From Muricea muricata (taxonomy: Eukaryota > Cnidaria > Anthozoa > Malacalcyonacea > Plexauridae), in assembly GCA_963855995.1 (NCBI GenBank), contig OY979717.1:15598960-15662959 (forward strand): DNA of 64,000 nucleotides. The letters are read 5' to 3'. A model generated the notes under the pieces. The model worked only from the letters and a program-made list of their open reading frames with translations. It ran no database searches and was not told where the DNA came from. The translations under genes were made by a program, and so were the position numbers. Below, piece by piece: positions 35,301-43,700 of the stretch. The number at the start of each line of letters is the position of its first letter. Position 1 is the first letter of the stretch.

Positions 35301-38128
35301 ATTGTCTCCGGACGCCAGACCAATCGGAAGGCGTGCAAGCAATTGCTTGCTGTGAATAGTTTTTGCTTTAAAATCTTCTGAATTTTCACAGAGGAAACGT
35401 AAGACCCTCAAGACCAATCTCTGGATGCTTGCTTCGCTGGATATCAGAACGTTGTGCAAAGACCTCAACAGTATGGGGACAGCACAAATCTCTGGTAATG
35501 CAATATCGAGCGTGACGAATTCGTGTAGAAGACCAACTGCCCAGTATACAAGCTCATGATTTTCTGAAAACAGAAAAAATATAAATTAGTAACTGTCACA
35601 CTCGCCATAACTGCTTAATCGCCATTCTACTATAAATTGCTCAGAGAACAACATTAGAAAATATAAACGATACCTCATTATCTACGAAAAAAATTGAAGA
35701 ACTAGCTACGACAAGGATTATATATAATAAAAGAATAAAAACGTTCTCTGGCCAAATAGAAGCACTCGGATGACGTCATCCGATGACCAGATATTGCACT
35801 TCAGCCAAATTGTTTTTAGGGTTTCACCTTGTTTATGCAAACTTTTTTACTGGAAAAAAAAATAGATTTCAGTTTTTGTGCGTCAGGTGCCCTGTACTAG
35901 ATCGCAGAAGCGTCATTCCATGTTCATGTGAAGAAAAAAAGTCACGACACTCGACTTGCGCTAGACATTTACAAGGTAGATTCATGCAAAAATGAAAGCT
36001 ACATATTAATAAATATTGTGATTTTACCAGTACTACATAACCTGCACCCCCTTGTTCATCCTCTAAACCTGCTAGCTTTCAAATATTTTCACAGAACTTT
36101 TCATTGATATAATCTATTTACTTAGCTGACCCTTTTGGTAAAAATTGATAGACCATGACAGTTTTGAAAAGACTAAAAACCGAATTAAAAATACCAATAA
36201 ACCAACAAATTGATATATTCAAACAATAGACATCACATGTGTTGTGTCTACATTAGCAAAGCTGATATATTGAAGTGAAGTTTAATACTTGCAAACACCA
36301 TGGATCGAGAAATAATGCTATGTTCATCAAACACTAATGATCCTCAGACTGTTATTTTGACTTTAAGCAAGGGAGAGTTAAACAGTTTCACCTTTTAGCT
36401 GAATTGTTAACAGATCGTCTCCATTTATAGCAACTAATTCCTAGGTAAACAAACTGTGCAAGATTGACTTTATTGCACTTATCGTAACTGCATATGGATA
36501 TGTTTATGTCCTTGAGCAGCGATAGCACACTGTTGAGGAATACACATCCCTAGTATGCACAGATGTACAACTTTTTGTCAACCAATGTAAATGTGAGTGA
36601 ACCGATTATCACCTTATTTTTATAACGGTTAAACAATAAACCACCACAGCCTATTATCTCATATCTCCATATTTCAGAAGAAATTAGGCATGGAGTGACA
36701 ATAACAAAGGAATGAACATAAAAACTCCTATCACTTCAGCAATTAATTTAAATTAGGTCTAATAAGCAGCTTTTAATACACTAGTATGGTCATATACTAC
36801 TCTATAGAAAACCTGTGCAAAAAGCTCCACATAACTCGCAAAATGATTACAAATATGCAGCAATATTTGGACAGTTGGTTATTTGTATAGTAGGAAACTG
36901 GCCTGAAAAACTGACATGTGCAAAATATAATAAAAAAACTTATACTTCGATCCCTTTCACTCAAATCCATTTACTTTCTTTCATAAATCCAACATGTAGG
37001 TTAATTTTTACATGTTGAAAAATTATATTGAAGCAAATACATGTCTTTTTTCTTGGGGTTTTTTGTTGTCAAAACTTTTCATTTTTCAAAATAAAAAATG
37101 AAAATGGTTGACAACTTCACTAGACAAAACTTATCTGGTTTGACAAATTTATGTTTCAGCCAATCAAATTCATTGTACATGGCAAAAAATCATGAGTTGC
37201 TGAAAACAGGATTGAACAATGTTGTGCTGTCCATATCATTCAATGTTTTCAACAATATTGTTCATGTGGGCCTTGACCTACCTGATTTGAGACAGCCAAT
37301 CATCGGCATTAGAACTCCATAGCTTTTAATTTCTTGCAAAACATTTTCTTCAACATTTGCCATCAAAATATTTGCTAATGTAACAAGCACCTGGAACGCA
37401 AGTCTGAGTCGCACTGGCTCTCCCTGGCTTTTAACCACCAGCAGAGAAACAGCCTTGATGGCAACCCAGTGCTGACACAGCTTGTCTCGAGTTGCTTCAC
37501 ACACGGCAATCTGATGAATTAGATACAGTCCCCATTTCTCAACCTCTCGGTTACTTGTGTCTGTTACTATACCCAATATGGTTGGCAGGAAAGACGGGTT
37601 TTTGTCCAAAAGCCGCGTTTTTGGAGCATCATCATCACCGTTTATCAAATCAAATATGGCCATAGATGCAAGATGCTGAATATTTTCATCATCAGTGCAG
37701 ATCTCTCCTTTATTTCTTCTTGCCCATGAACGGTATATAGCATGAGATAGTCCTTCTAATCCCCCGAAGTAAATTACACTTGCTCTACATTTTCGGTTCT
37801 TTGTGAGACTTTCTAGTACAGCACAAGCTTTTAACACCTTTTCTTCTTCCTCAGCATAACAAAGTTGAATTACAAACCTAAGACATTCGGCTTTCAGAGC
37901 TCGGGCTGTTAAAATACCTCGTGTGCACTGTCTGATACTCACATTAGGCACTTCTGATAGTTTCTTTAGCGTTCTAAGGCTAATTTGATCAGTCAAGTTC
38001 TCTATGTTTATTGCTCTCGTGCAAGACTTACGCAACAATTTCCGCAAGTGTATTAGTGTATATACTGTCCCTGCACCTCCAAGAACGCCGACGAAAAACA
38101 TCATAGTATTTCGACGGTTTAGTTCCAT
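19934..38128 (-). CDS. Membrane-anchored ARM / ILEI-like / double-SPRY protein
   Basis: At least 15 coding exons join in phase: 37282-38128, 35252-35563, 33278-33424, 31888-32142, 30729-30992, 29883-30050, 29596-29742, 28433-28621, 27607-27782, 26002-26313, 25181-25387, 23494-23824, 22055-22206, 21118-21354, 19934-20379. All but the 27607-27782 junction were checked by codon count; a small phase 1-to-2 exon is missing between 28433 and 27782. The product of about 1,400 residues starts with a hydrophobic anchor (residues 9-25) and a basic stretch. Armadillo-type helices follow to about 520, then a FAM3/ILEI-type domain (about 540-664), more helical repeats (665-940), SPRY (about 960-1125), a Ser/Thr/Pro-rich linker, and a second SPRY (about 1250-1360). 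The anchor plus ARM arrangement recalls mitochondrial outer-membrane ARMC10/ARMCX proteins. No known family with the whole order comes to mind; function is unknown. Confidence 0.82.
21118..22206 (-). CDS. Linker exons between the two SPRY domains
   Basis: Exons 22055-22206 and 21118-21354 join in phase 1. The first finishes SPRY 1 (RYAMPEGY) and continues into a basic then acidic stretch (RPRSKSYTKG, AEEDEESLED). The second is Ser/Thr/Pro-rich (TPFTPVTPLSPFWSPASS), probably disordered and a likely phosphorylation region. A frame in another phase over the second exon is a shadow. Confidence 0.75.
22303..22400. repeat. Dispersed short inverted repeat (CCCACATTGTT family)
   Basis: TTTTGCTGCCCACATTGTTG and, about 70 bases later, AACAATGTTGACAGCAAAAC form imperfect inverted arms around GATTCAGGCTCAA. 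The same layout recurs at 24047-24165. It lies in an intron of the ARM/SPRY gene. Confidence 0.55.
22861..23010. mobile_element. Half copy of the 34.4-34.7 kb foldback family
   Basis: From AGATTTCGAAATGTGATTAC through AACCAAACTTCAC to TTAGGATGCTC this follows the right half of the element at 34409-34709 with few differences. The left half is missing, so it is a truncated insertion in an intron. Confidence 0.7.
23494..25387 (-). CDS. First SPRY domain exons of ARM/SPRY gene
   Basis: Exons 25181-25387 and 23494-23824 join in phase 1. Landmarks in order are GWYYEVQVMTQGIMQIGW, GVGDDIHSCAFDG, VSFWLNGVDLG and CCFNFGGDKAFRY. These match the full SPRY strand order, including the SCAFDG segment and the NGxxLG turn. 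This is a complete domain, unlike a lone fragment. Confidence 0.85.
24047..24165. repeat. Dispersed short inverted repeat, second copy
   Basis: TTTTGTTGCCCACATTGTTC and ACAATGTGAGCAGCAAAAC flank GATTCAGGCTCAA, as in 22303-22400. It lies in an intron. Confidence 0.55.
24223..24394. mobile_element. Foldback element
   Basis: AAGGCGGATTTCCATTCAGT and AAAATGTCGCGCGATCG at the left return inverted at the right (CGATCGCGCGACATTTTGTA, then CTGAATGGAAATCTGCCTT). It has a non-coding interior and lies in an intron. Confidence 0.75.
26002..26313 (-). CDS. Helical-repeat exon of ARM/SPRY gene
   Basis: The 104-codon exon begins with an acidic loop, then amphipathic helices (FVSLTQLAATILYHSSKKL, SVNVLWCTLLACKDELRRAI) typical of an ARM/HEAT-like solenoid. 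It follows the acceptor TTCCTTGCAG and ends in a GTACAG donor in phase 1. It leads directly into the first SPRY domain. Confidence 0.7.
26905..27010 (+). repeat. tRNA-derived SINE-like fragment
   Basis: TTTGCCTTTCACATCTAAGG is followed by GTCGCGGGTTCAAAATC, a B-box-like stretch, then a non-tRNA body. No functional tRNA fold is apparent. Confidence 0.45.
27607..29742 (-). CDS. Second helical block of ARM/SPRY gene
   Basis: Exons 29596-29742, 28433-28621 and 27607-27782 encode further ARM-like helices (VKVLIMEPLLDLLMSTS, MLVAHCLGAMKTVAGLIL). The first two join in phase 1. The third starts in phase 2, so an intervening small exon, or a different acceptor, is needed; a 13-base candidate flanked by AG and GTAAGA lies at about 27965-27985 but is weak. 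Confidence 0.65.
28010..28152. mobile_element. hAT-like MITE with 8-bp target duplication
   Basis: The element has inverted arms from ACAGGTCACCC inward, through CGTACAG and TATAGCGTTCAGTG, around a TATA-rich centre. It is flanked on both sides by the direct repeat GATAGTTC (28002-28009 and 28153-28160). An 8-base duplication is the signature of hAT-type transposition. It is non-coding and intronic. Confidence 0.8.
29494..29545. repeat. Short hairpin
   Basis: CAGTGTTGTAAC and GTTACAACACTG are exact inverted copies about 28 bases apart, with inner GACTCG repeats. Intronic. Confidence 0.5.
29883..30992 (-). CDS. FAM3/ILEI-type domain exons of ARM/SPRY gene
   Basis: Exons 30729-30992 and 29883-30050 join in phase 1. 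They read GINVVVLDPITLNVEETESF, then TEYIQSLPLTSMVFIVV, then DDAKEALASVGVP and GELWILCGQKRYGL. This is the order of the interleukin-like EMT inducer (GG-lectin-like) fold found in FAM3 proteins, POMGNT1 and CEMIP: an HxVVVLDP strand, a FDT segment, an I/LP turn, the A..ALxxxG helix and a WxxxGQKG strand. In those proteins the domain is lumenal or secreted and may bind sugars. Here it sits between armadillo blocks, which is unusual. Confidence 0.75.
30190..30715. repeat. Cluster of nested palindromes
   Basis: At least four inverted repeats lie in 0.5 kb. The one at about 30262-30364 has arms CAATTAGACTACGAGCTC and GATTTCTATGCGGTG. Another at about 30469-30500 turns on TACTCGCTATCTAT. A third at 30630-30660 is a near-perfect AACCATGGACTATT hairpin. 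Further half copies of the CAATTAGACAACGAG arm and the TAATAGTCCATGG arm lie near 30190, 30570 and 30690. It is intronic, just 5' (in plus-strand terms, left) of the ILEI-type exon 30729-30992. Confidence 0.7.
31888..33424 (-). CDS. Armadillo-repeat exons of ARM/SPRY gene
   Basis: Exons 33278-33424 and 31888-32142 join in phase 1. They show repeated armadillo helices (EAIELLFEHSKGIIEALVEM; WSTSLLLNLSMSAEVLKEEV; GGVKVLIDLAVNDTDEPQ). The GG-V-x-x-L-I and LLNLS patterns are typical of ARM repeats. The next exon in the gene begins the ILEI-type domain. Confidence 0.8.
32600..32860. mobile_element. Foldback element with CACTCGTTCGCTGCGCTCA core
   Basis: Inverted arms ACATGGGT/ACCCATGT at 32718-32848 enclose a further inverted pair around AACATGATAT/ATATCATGTT. 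A perfect GATAATCTCACATGTGAGATTAT hairpin lies next to it. The TTCACTCGTTCGCTGCGCTC core is a compact palindrome-rich motif. Intronic. Confidence 0.65.
33525..34179. mobile_element. Non-autonomous hAT-like element carrying a gene fragment
   Basis: The terminal inverted repeats are about 75 bases: CAGTCCAG at the left, CTGGACTA at the right, then GACCGCGCTCCCTCACGCGG and AGAAGGGTCCAGGGAAAAC in both. The direct repeat TATTACTCT at 33516-33524 and 34180-34188 is the target-site duplication. Inside lies a protein-coding fragment (33830-34027). The element sits in the intron between exons 35252-35563 and 33278-33424 of the ARM/SPRY gene. Confidence 0.8.
33830..34027 (-). pseudogene. RecQ-like helicase N-terminal fragment inside a transposon
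   Basis: The 65-codon frame starts with an ATG just after a run of non-coding bases and contains LNLILRKEQLQALYEYTRGR. This resembles the stretch that precedes the ATP-binding motif in RecQ-like helicases (L..L-x-x-Q-x-x-AL). The Walker A region itself is absent; the frame drifts into unrelated sequence and stops. I read it as a captured 5' gene piece, not a working gene. The match is by eye and short. Confidence 0.4.
34205..34290 (-). repeat. tRNA-derived SINE-like fragment
   Basis: Read on the minus strand, GGGCATTGCGCTAGCATTTC is followed by GGTCGTAGATTCGATTCCC. The second is a close B-box/T-arm match of a tRNA. The rest does not fold as a tRNA. Confidence 0.5.
34409..34709. mobile_element. 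Full-length foldback element
   Basis: Near-symmetric arms run from GCTGGAAAGAGCAT through TTTAGTAAAATGGTGAAGTT and GTATACTTTTGTGCTATGCG to the central CAGATTTCGAAATGTG. Each block recurs inverted in the right half. A half copy lies at 22861-23010. Confidence 0.8.
34745..34925 (-). repeat. SINE, tRNA-derived, with conserved body
   Basis: On the minus strand, GATGGCGCAGGTGGTCAGCG (A-box-like) opens the element. About 75 bases on comes ATTCTCCGGGTACTCCCCTC and ACTAAAATCAACAT, a body segment shared by many metazoan tRNA SINEs. The B box is degraded. Confidence 0.55.
35252..35563 (-). CDS. Armadillo-repeat exon 2 of ARM/SPRY gene
   Basis: The exon follows the acceptor TTCTGTTTTCAG and ends at a GTTAAT donor. 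It is phase 1-1, 104 codons. It shows helices such as HELVYWAVGLLHEFVTLDI and RLVLRVLRFLCENSEDF and ends SWSLYLIHDMAKSG. This last motif nearly repeats KWGLYLIHQIAVCEA of exon 1, showing an internal repeat period. Confidence 0.8.
37190..37275. repeat. Short imperfect inverted repeat (AACAATGTTG type)
   Basis: GATTGAACAATGTTGTGCTG and the following TTCAATGTTTTCAACAATAT are inverted around a short centre, close to the donor of exon 1 of the ARM/SPRY gene. Confidence 0.4.
37282..38128 (-). CDS. First coding exon of ARM/SPRY gene: anchor and ARM repeats
   Basis: This 282-codon exon starts with MELNRRN and a hydrophobic segment (MMFFVGVLGGAGTVYTLIHL), then a basic LRKLLRK stretch. That layout fits a signal anchor of the mitochondrial outer membrane or the ER. 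ARM-like helices follow (AVLESLTKNRKCRASVIYFG, LAFQVLVTLANILMANVEEN). It ends at a GTAGGT donor in phase 1. Confidence 0.85.
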
Positions 38129-40576
38129 TTCTGTTAACCGAAGTATGTTTTAATTTCCAGATATAAATATTCAATTTCAAACAATTTCAAATCGTGATGT
38201 TTTGACCGCCATATTGCCGCTAAGTGTTTCCACTTATTGTAATTTCCACTTTCACCAAAATGTATCAAATTCACAAATATTTGTAAAATCAAAATAAAAT
38301 CCTGAAAAACTTTTTTTGTTTTGCAAAATTTTGTTTTCTCATTTTCCATCATGTTCGCATATTCGCATAGTTCGCTTATTAAGAATATAGACATACCTTA
38401 TATTACCATCAACTGCAGAAATTATCTGAGTAATACTAAATACACGATTTTCTTTCCGTTGATATTTAAGAAATATAAAACATTTTTCCGTGTGTAAATT
38501 GGAAAAACGAGTGGAAATTGGAAAAATTCCGTGTTTACAAGTGGCGATGAATTTTCCGTGTTTACATTGAGTTATGTAAACACGGCTCTTAACCAATCAG
38601 CGCATATTATAACAAATTTTAATCTATAATGACCCTGGGAATTGCCGATCATCGGGTACTATAACTGGAACATTAAGGAAACGCGTCGTGAAGAACATAA
38701 ATTTATGAAGATACACCCCCCCCCCCCTTCCTCGCCCTATTAATCTAGCACAGTCCTGGTCGTTGAGAATAATCAGCCTAAACTCAAACTCAAACTGCTT
38801 TTGTGAGTTAGCTAAATGAAGACGTCACAAGTCAGCACCTCCAAATTGTTCGCTTCTCTTCTGCCCGGTCCCGCCCATATCAAATAGCATATCTTAAAAG
38901 ACAAGTAGAAGATCTTAGATCTGGCCTGGTGCCGAATCAAACAAATCAAATGCGACTAATATAAATGCACGCAGGAGCTTTAAACCAATTGAAAAATGTC
39001 TGACCAATCTCCAACCTCTCCAGCGAACGGTCTAGGAACGAGGCTGACTAATCCATTTTTTTTTTCTTTCTTAATTTCTTTTCTTTTTTCTGTCTGTGAA
39101 CACAGCATCTGTAATGCCAGTTGCTAGCACCAATCTAATCGATGAAGCATCGAATCCTCTAAACCGGTTTAAATATATATATACTGCTCGCGAAAGTTCG
39201 CGAAAGAAAATTTGAAAGAAAAAAGAGACAGACCACTTCGGCAAAATTTTGAATCCAACTTTTCATCTATTCCCACCCGCAATAACATGATAATGAAACT
39301 GTGATAACGATGATAAGAGACTCTTCAATTGCGTCAAGAAGATGACTATAGATTTACTATGGCCGCAATATTGCCTATCTTTATGTAGAGCGGCTCTTCG
39401 CAGCTTAGTTTTCAGATCAGTAGTTGCAAGTTTTCAGAAGCGTAGCCAAGGAGGAGGCTTTGTCCCCAATTGTTTGACAATCCGTTTAAATCCGAATAAA
39501 GAGTTAAATTGAGACCACTGAACAAGAAAACGTGTACAAAACTATGGTTTCCATCTTCTTCCAATTTCTAACTCATTAAGAATGCAAGAACTTGCATTTC
39601 AGAAGCACTGGAATTTTCCGCGGGTGTTGCCCCCCCCCCACCTCTTCCTCCTCCCCCCCACAAAAAAAATCACGAATATTTCATTAGTGGTTTATCAAGA
39701 ATTATTATTAATTATAAATTCGTTTTTCAGCAATCGATTACACATAGTATTATAGTGCTACCGTATAACATGTGATAAGATATTAAATTAATTTATCGCT
39801 ACTGTGCTCTAAAATCGATCCCTATACTAGTTAGACTAATCATTAAAATTAAATAAAGTCTAATTAAAACAGTTTTACTCAAATACTACATGCCAGAGAC
39901 ATTTATCAGACTTGACAAACACTATAGATTATCAGCAATTAGTCAACAGTTCATTTATCTCTAGCACAATTTAAAGCAATCTTCAGCTTCAAACTATAAT
40001 TGCATTAGTATTTCACTTCTTCACCATCTTATGTCACAACTAAAATAAAAAAAATATTGAAACGAAACGGCCAGCACCAAACTGAAAACGTGAACATAAA
40101 GAAAGTAAGTATTTTTTATTTGTTATATTAACCGGGGAACATTGGCGCCCTCAATCATTAATGTTTTCTAAACAATGATTTGTGTGCATGCATTAAACTT
40201 TGGATAGACATGTTTTTTTGCATGCAATATATCTTAAAAACGAAACTGAAATCACATCCCTAATGGGGAAACTGAATTGTGCCGTAAGATAGTTTGCTGT
40301 GTATAATGAACAATTTACATTCTTTTATACGGGCAATGAAAAGAAAATTGTGCTGGACCCAATAAACCTTTCTCATAATGACGTGAATGCAAAAAATAAT
40401 CTTACATGAAATTTAATTGCCAATCAAATTTCGTGTAACATCTCGAATCCGCATTTGACGTCATTATAAGAAAGGTCTAGGACGTGAAATGGATTTCTGA
40501 AGAGAATCAATTTATATTTCAAATACCACAAACAATAACTAAGGGCTTTTCCATAAGCTTTATCGGAAATCCAGCA
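38129..40576. other. Spacer between ARM/SPRY gene and Kazal locus
   Basis: The right part of this stretch is the 3' flank of the Kazal locus, the left part the promoter side of the ARM/SPRY gene. I see a 12-base poly-C tract near 38717 and another near 39630, but no gene. Confidence 0.4.
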
Positions 40577-40797
40577 TCAACATCCACTGAGAAAATCTTT
40601 TTTTTGGAGATAAGGACATACGATTTTAATACCTTTTCGCTCACATGTTCCTTCATGCTTTAATGTTATTTTCTCGTCGTTTTCAAACTCACAATCAGCA
40701 AATCGTAGCCTGCACAGATTAGGATACGTGACGTTGTTCGATCCGCACACAGGCTTATAAATATCAGGACAGAAAGGCGGGCAAATTTCATTCTTGA
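40577..40797 (-). CDS. Terminal Kazal exon A (frameshifted tail)
   Basis: The acceptor TTATTTTAG at 40798 precedes a Kazal domain with P1 = D (CPDIYKPVC). Compared with the other three terminal exons, the tail is shifted by one extra T in a T-run near 40605 and ends early in KKDFLSGC. The Kazal fold itself is intact; only the ~20-residue C-terminal extension is lost. Confidence 0.75.
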
Positions 40798-43700
40798 CTA
40801 AAATAATGAAAAAGAAAAATTTTAAAACTCTCTTTGCTAACAGCGAGCACATGACGTTGTTAAAACGCTGAAAGTGTGGTTGAAAACACGTTGACACGTT
40901 GATAACGTGATTTCAACGTACGCAGTTCTGATCGGTTGTCTTATAGTTAAACGTTGATTCAACATTATTTAACAAGCAGACATTTAACACTTATTGACTG
41001 GGACCGAGGAAAACACTATGAATCAATAAGTATTTTATCATAGAATACCAACAGTCAAAGAAATGGCAAAATAAAGCGAACTACACACACGAAAATACAT
41101 AAAATATTCATTAATGACCTTAAATTTAATTCGGTACACAGCGATGCGAATTCTGTCTTAAGATCTCGTCTTCACGTGATGGTGCACGTGATTTCTTTAG
41201 TGAAAAACGCGTTGTCTCCCTCTCGCGCTGATGCGAGACAGACAGTCCAATTTCGTTACTCTCACGTGATACGCTTTCGACCAATGAAACACATGAAAAG
41301 AAGAACTTTGACGATTGGTACATAATAATCATATATAAGTTGCATTCATGGCTAAGTGTATTACAATGATTTCACTTTTAATCTTAACATTGTCTCAACG
41401 ATGAAATATGCATGGTTGGTAAGAAGTCGTCGTAGGAATCTCAAGGTTGTTTCAACGTCAAGAACGTACTCGTTGATCCAATTTGTATTTTGAACACTTT
41501 TTTTTAACATCCATTCAACATTTTGAAGACAATTTTCAGACGATGGTTCAACTTTAAATCAACGTATAATTTTTCCCGCCAGCTAGATCAGCTCCTGGGA
41601 CGATATACCGCGGTAGTTGTAAATACAATTAACAATTATTCAACTTACTACAAGGACCATCATGTGCTTTTGATATAATGCCTTGACTTTTACAGATGGC
41701 AATCTTAAGAATACATTCGTTTGGATATGTTTTATCATTTGAACCACACACGGGAGCCTTTATCTTTGGGCATAATCTCAAACATCTTCGTCCTATATGT
41801 AAAATATATAGTTGTTACTGAAATAAACAATTGAAGCCAATATGACTCTAGGGGAAGCCAGACAGTCAGATCATAACTTTCGTTGTGTTGTCAAATTTTA
41901 TTGATAGATTTAAGCTTTTAGTGCAAGATTTTTGCGACTTCAGCTACTTACCGCAAGGTCCATTGTGAACAAACTTTATGTCTTGTCCCGTTTTACAAGC
42001 ATCCACTTTCAACGAACAATTGTTGGGATATGTTTGACCATTTGATCCACATACCGGAGCGTATAGGGTGAAGCAAATCTCAGGACACTTTGGTTCTTTT
42101 AGATAAAAACAATCGTGGAAAACATTAAGGTTACATTATGAACGACGTTCACTAATATTACACAATGGTCTGCAGTCGATGTATATATAAGGACTGTCAT
42201 TTTACCCAGTGGCGTCGCCAGCGCAATAAGTGAGGGGGACATATTCATATATTCGTGTTCTGCACAATTAATTTCTTTTGAAACCGTATCGACTTCAAAA
42301 GAACTTAATCGTGCAGAACACGAATATATGAATATGTCCTCCTCACTTATCGCGCTGGCGACGCCACTGATTTTACCTGTAAAAGTTTGAATTGCCTAAT
42401 GTAAAAGATGGGTATTTCTTATGAGATTAGGAGATTTATATCTATAGAGACGTGAAATTAACTAATTATACATCATACAGTAAAACGTTTTACACGTATT
42501 CAATGTTAATAAAGAAGGAAATAAGCAAGAGACTAAGGAGAGATTGAGAAATTTAAAAAAAGCGAAATATTTTATTTATGTTTAAAAAAAGTATTTTCGA
42601 CTTATGCTAGCGTATCCATCTTCAATAGAAATCAATGTTTACTAGACCTATAATATAGCACTGAACTTTACGAAAACTAAAGCGATAGCTCCGGGTAAAT
42701 GCCTCAAACACGGGATTTATCTTTGGACATAATCTTAACATGCATTTTCGTTGTCCTATTTGTAAAATACCTCAGTGGCTGTGACTGAAATAAACAGATC
42801 AGGAAATTTGGTCACGAAATATCAACTAAACTATTAAATCCAGTATGACTATAGTCAAAGCCTGTCAGTCAGGTAATAACATTACTTAAATTCGTTGTGT
42901 TGCCAAATTCATATGACAGATTTAAGCTTTTACTGGAAAGTCCATGCTACTTTAGTTACTTACTGCAGCAAGCTCCACTGTGAACAAACTTTATATCTTG
43001 TCCCGTCTTACAAGCATCCACTTCCAAAGAACAATTGTTAGGATATGTTTGACCATTTGATCCACATACTGGAGCGTATAGGGTGAAGCAAATCTCAGGA
43101 CACTTTGGTTCTTTTACATAAGATACAATTTGGGAAAAATTGAATTAAGGTTACACGATGAATAATGCATTTTATTAGACATGGTCTAAATCTAGGTTGT
43201 CATGTCATACACTTTACAAAACTGAGTGGCCTGACATCAAAGATGGAAATTTCTCATGAGATGAGCAGATTTATATTTATAGGTGGGCTTCACTCAATAC
43301 TTTTACATAAGACAACGCTTGGTGGTCACCTTTATGTATATTGCATGCCGCTTTGTACACTGTGGAAGCGAGCAAATTTCGCCCAATTCTATATACGTGT
43401 ATGTAATATCGCCATATTGTATATACGTACATAATATTGTTGATATGTGTATACAATAAAAATGAATATTGAAACCTGATGGGCAGCACAAAACTGAAAA
43501 CCTGAACTTAAAAAAGTATTTTCTATTTGTTATTTCAACTGTGAGTGGTGGGAAATTCTTATCAGATGAGGAGATGTTTATGGAGAAGTGAAATTAACTA
43601 ATGATACATCATGTAGCAAAAAGTTTTATAGATATTCAAAGTTTATAAAGCTAGGGAACAAGCAAAAAATGAAGAGAGGATAAAAAAATTGAGAAAAAGA

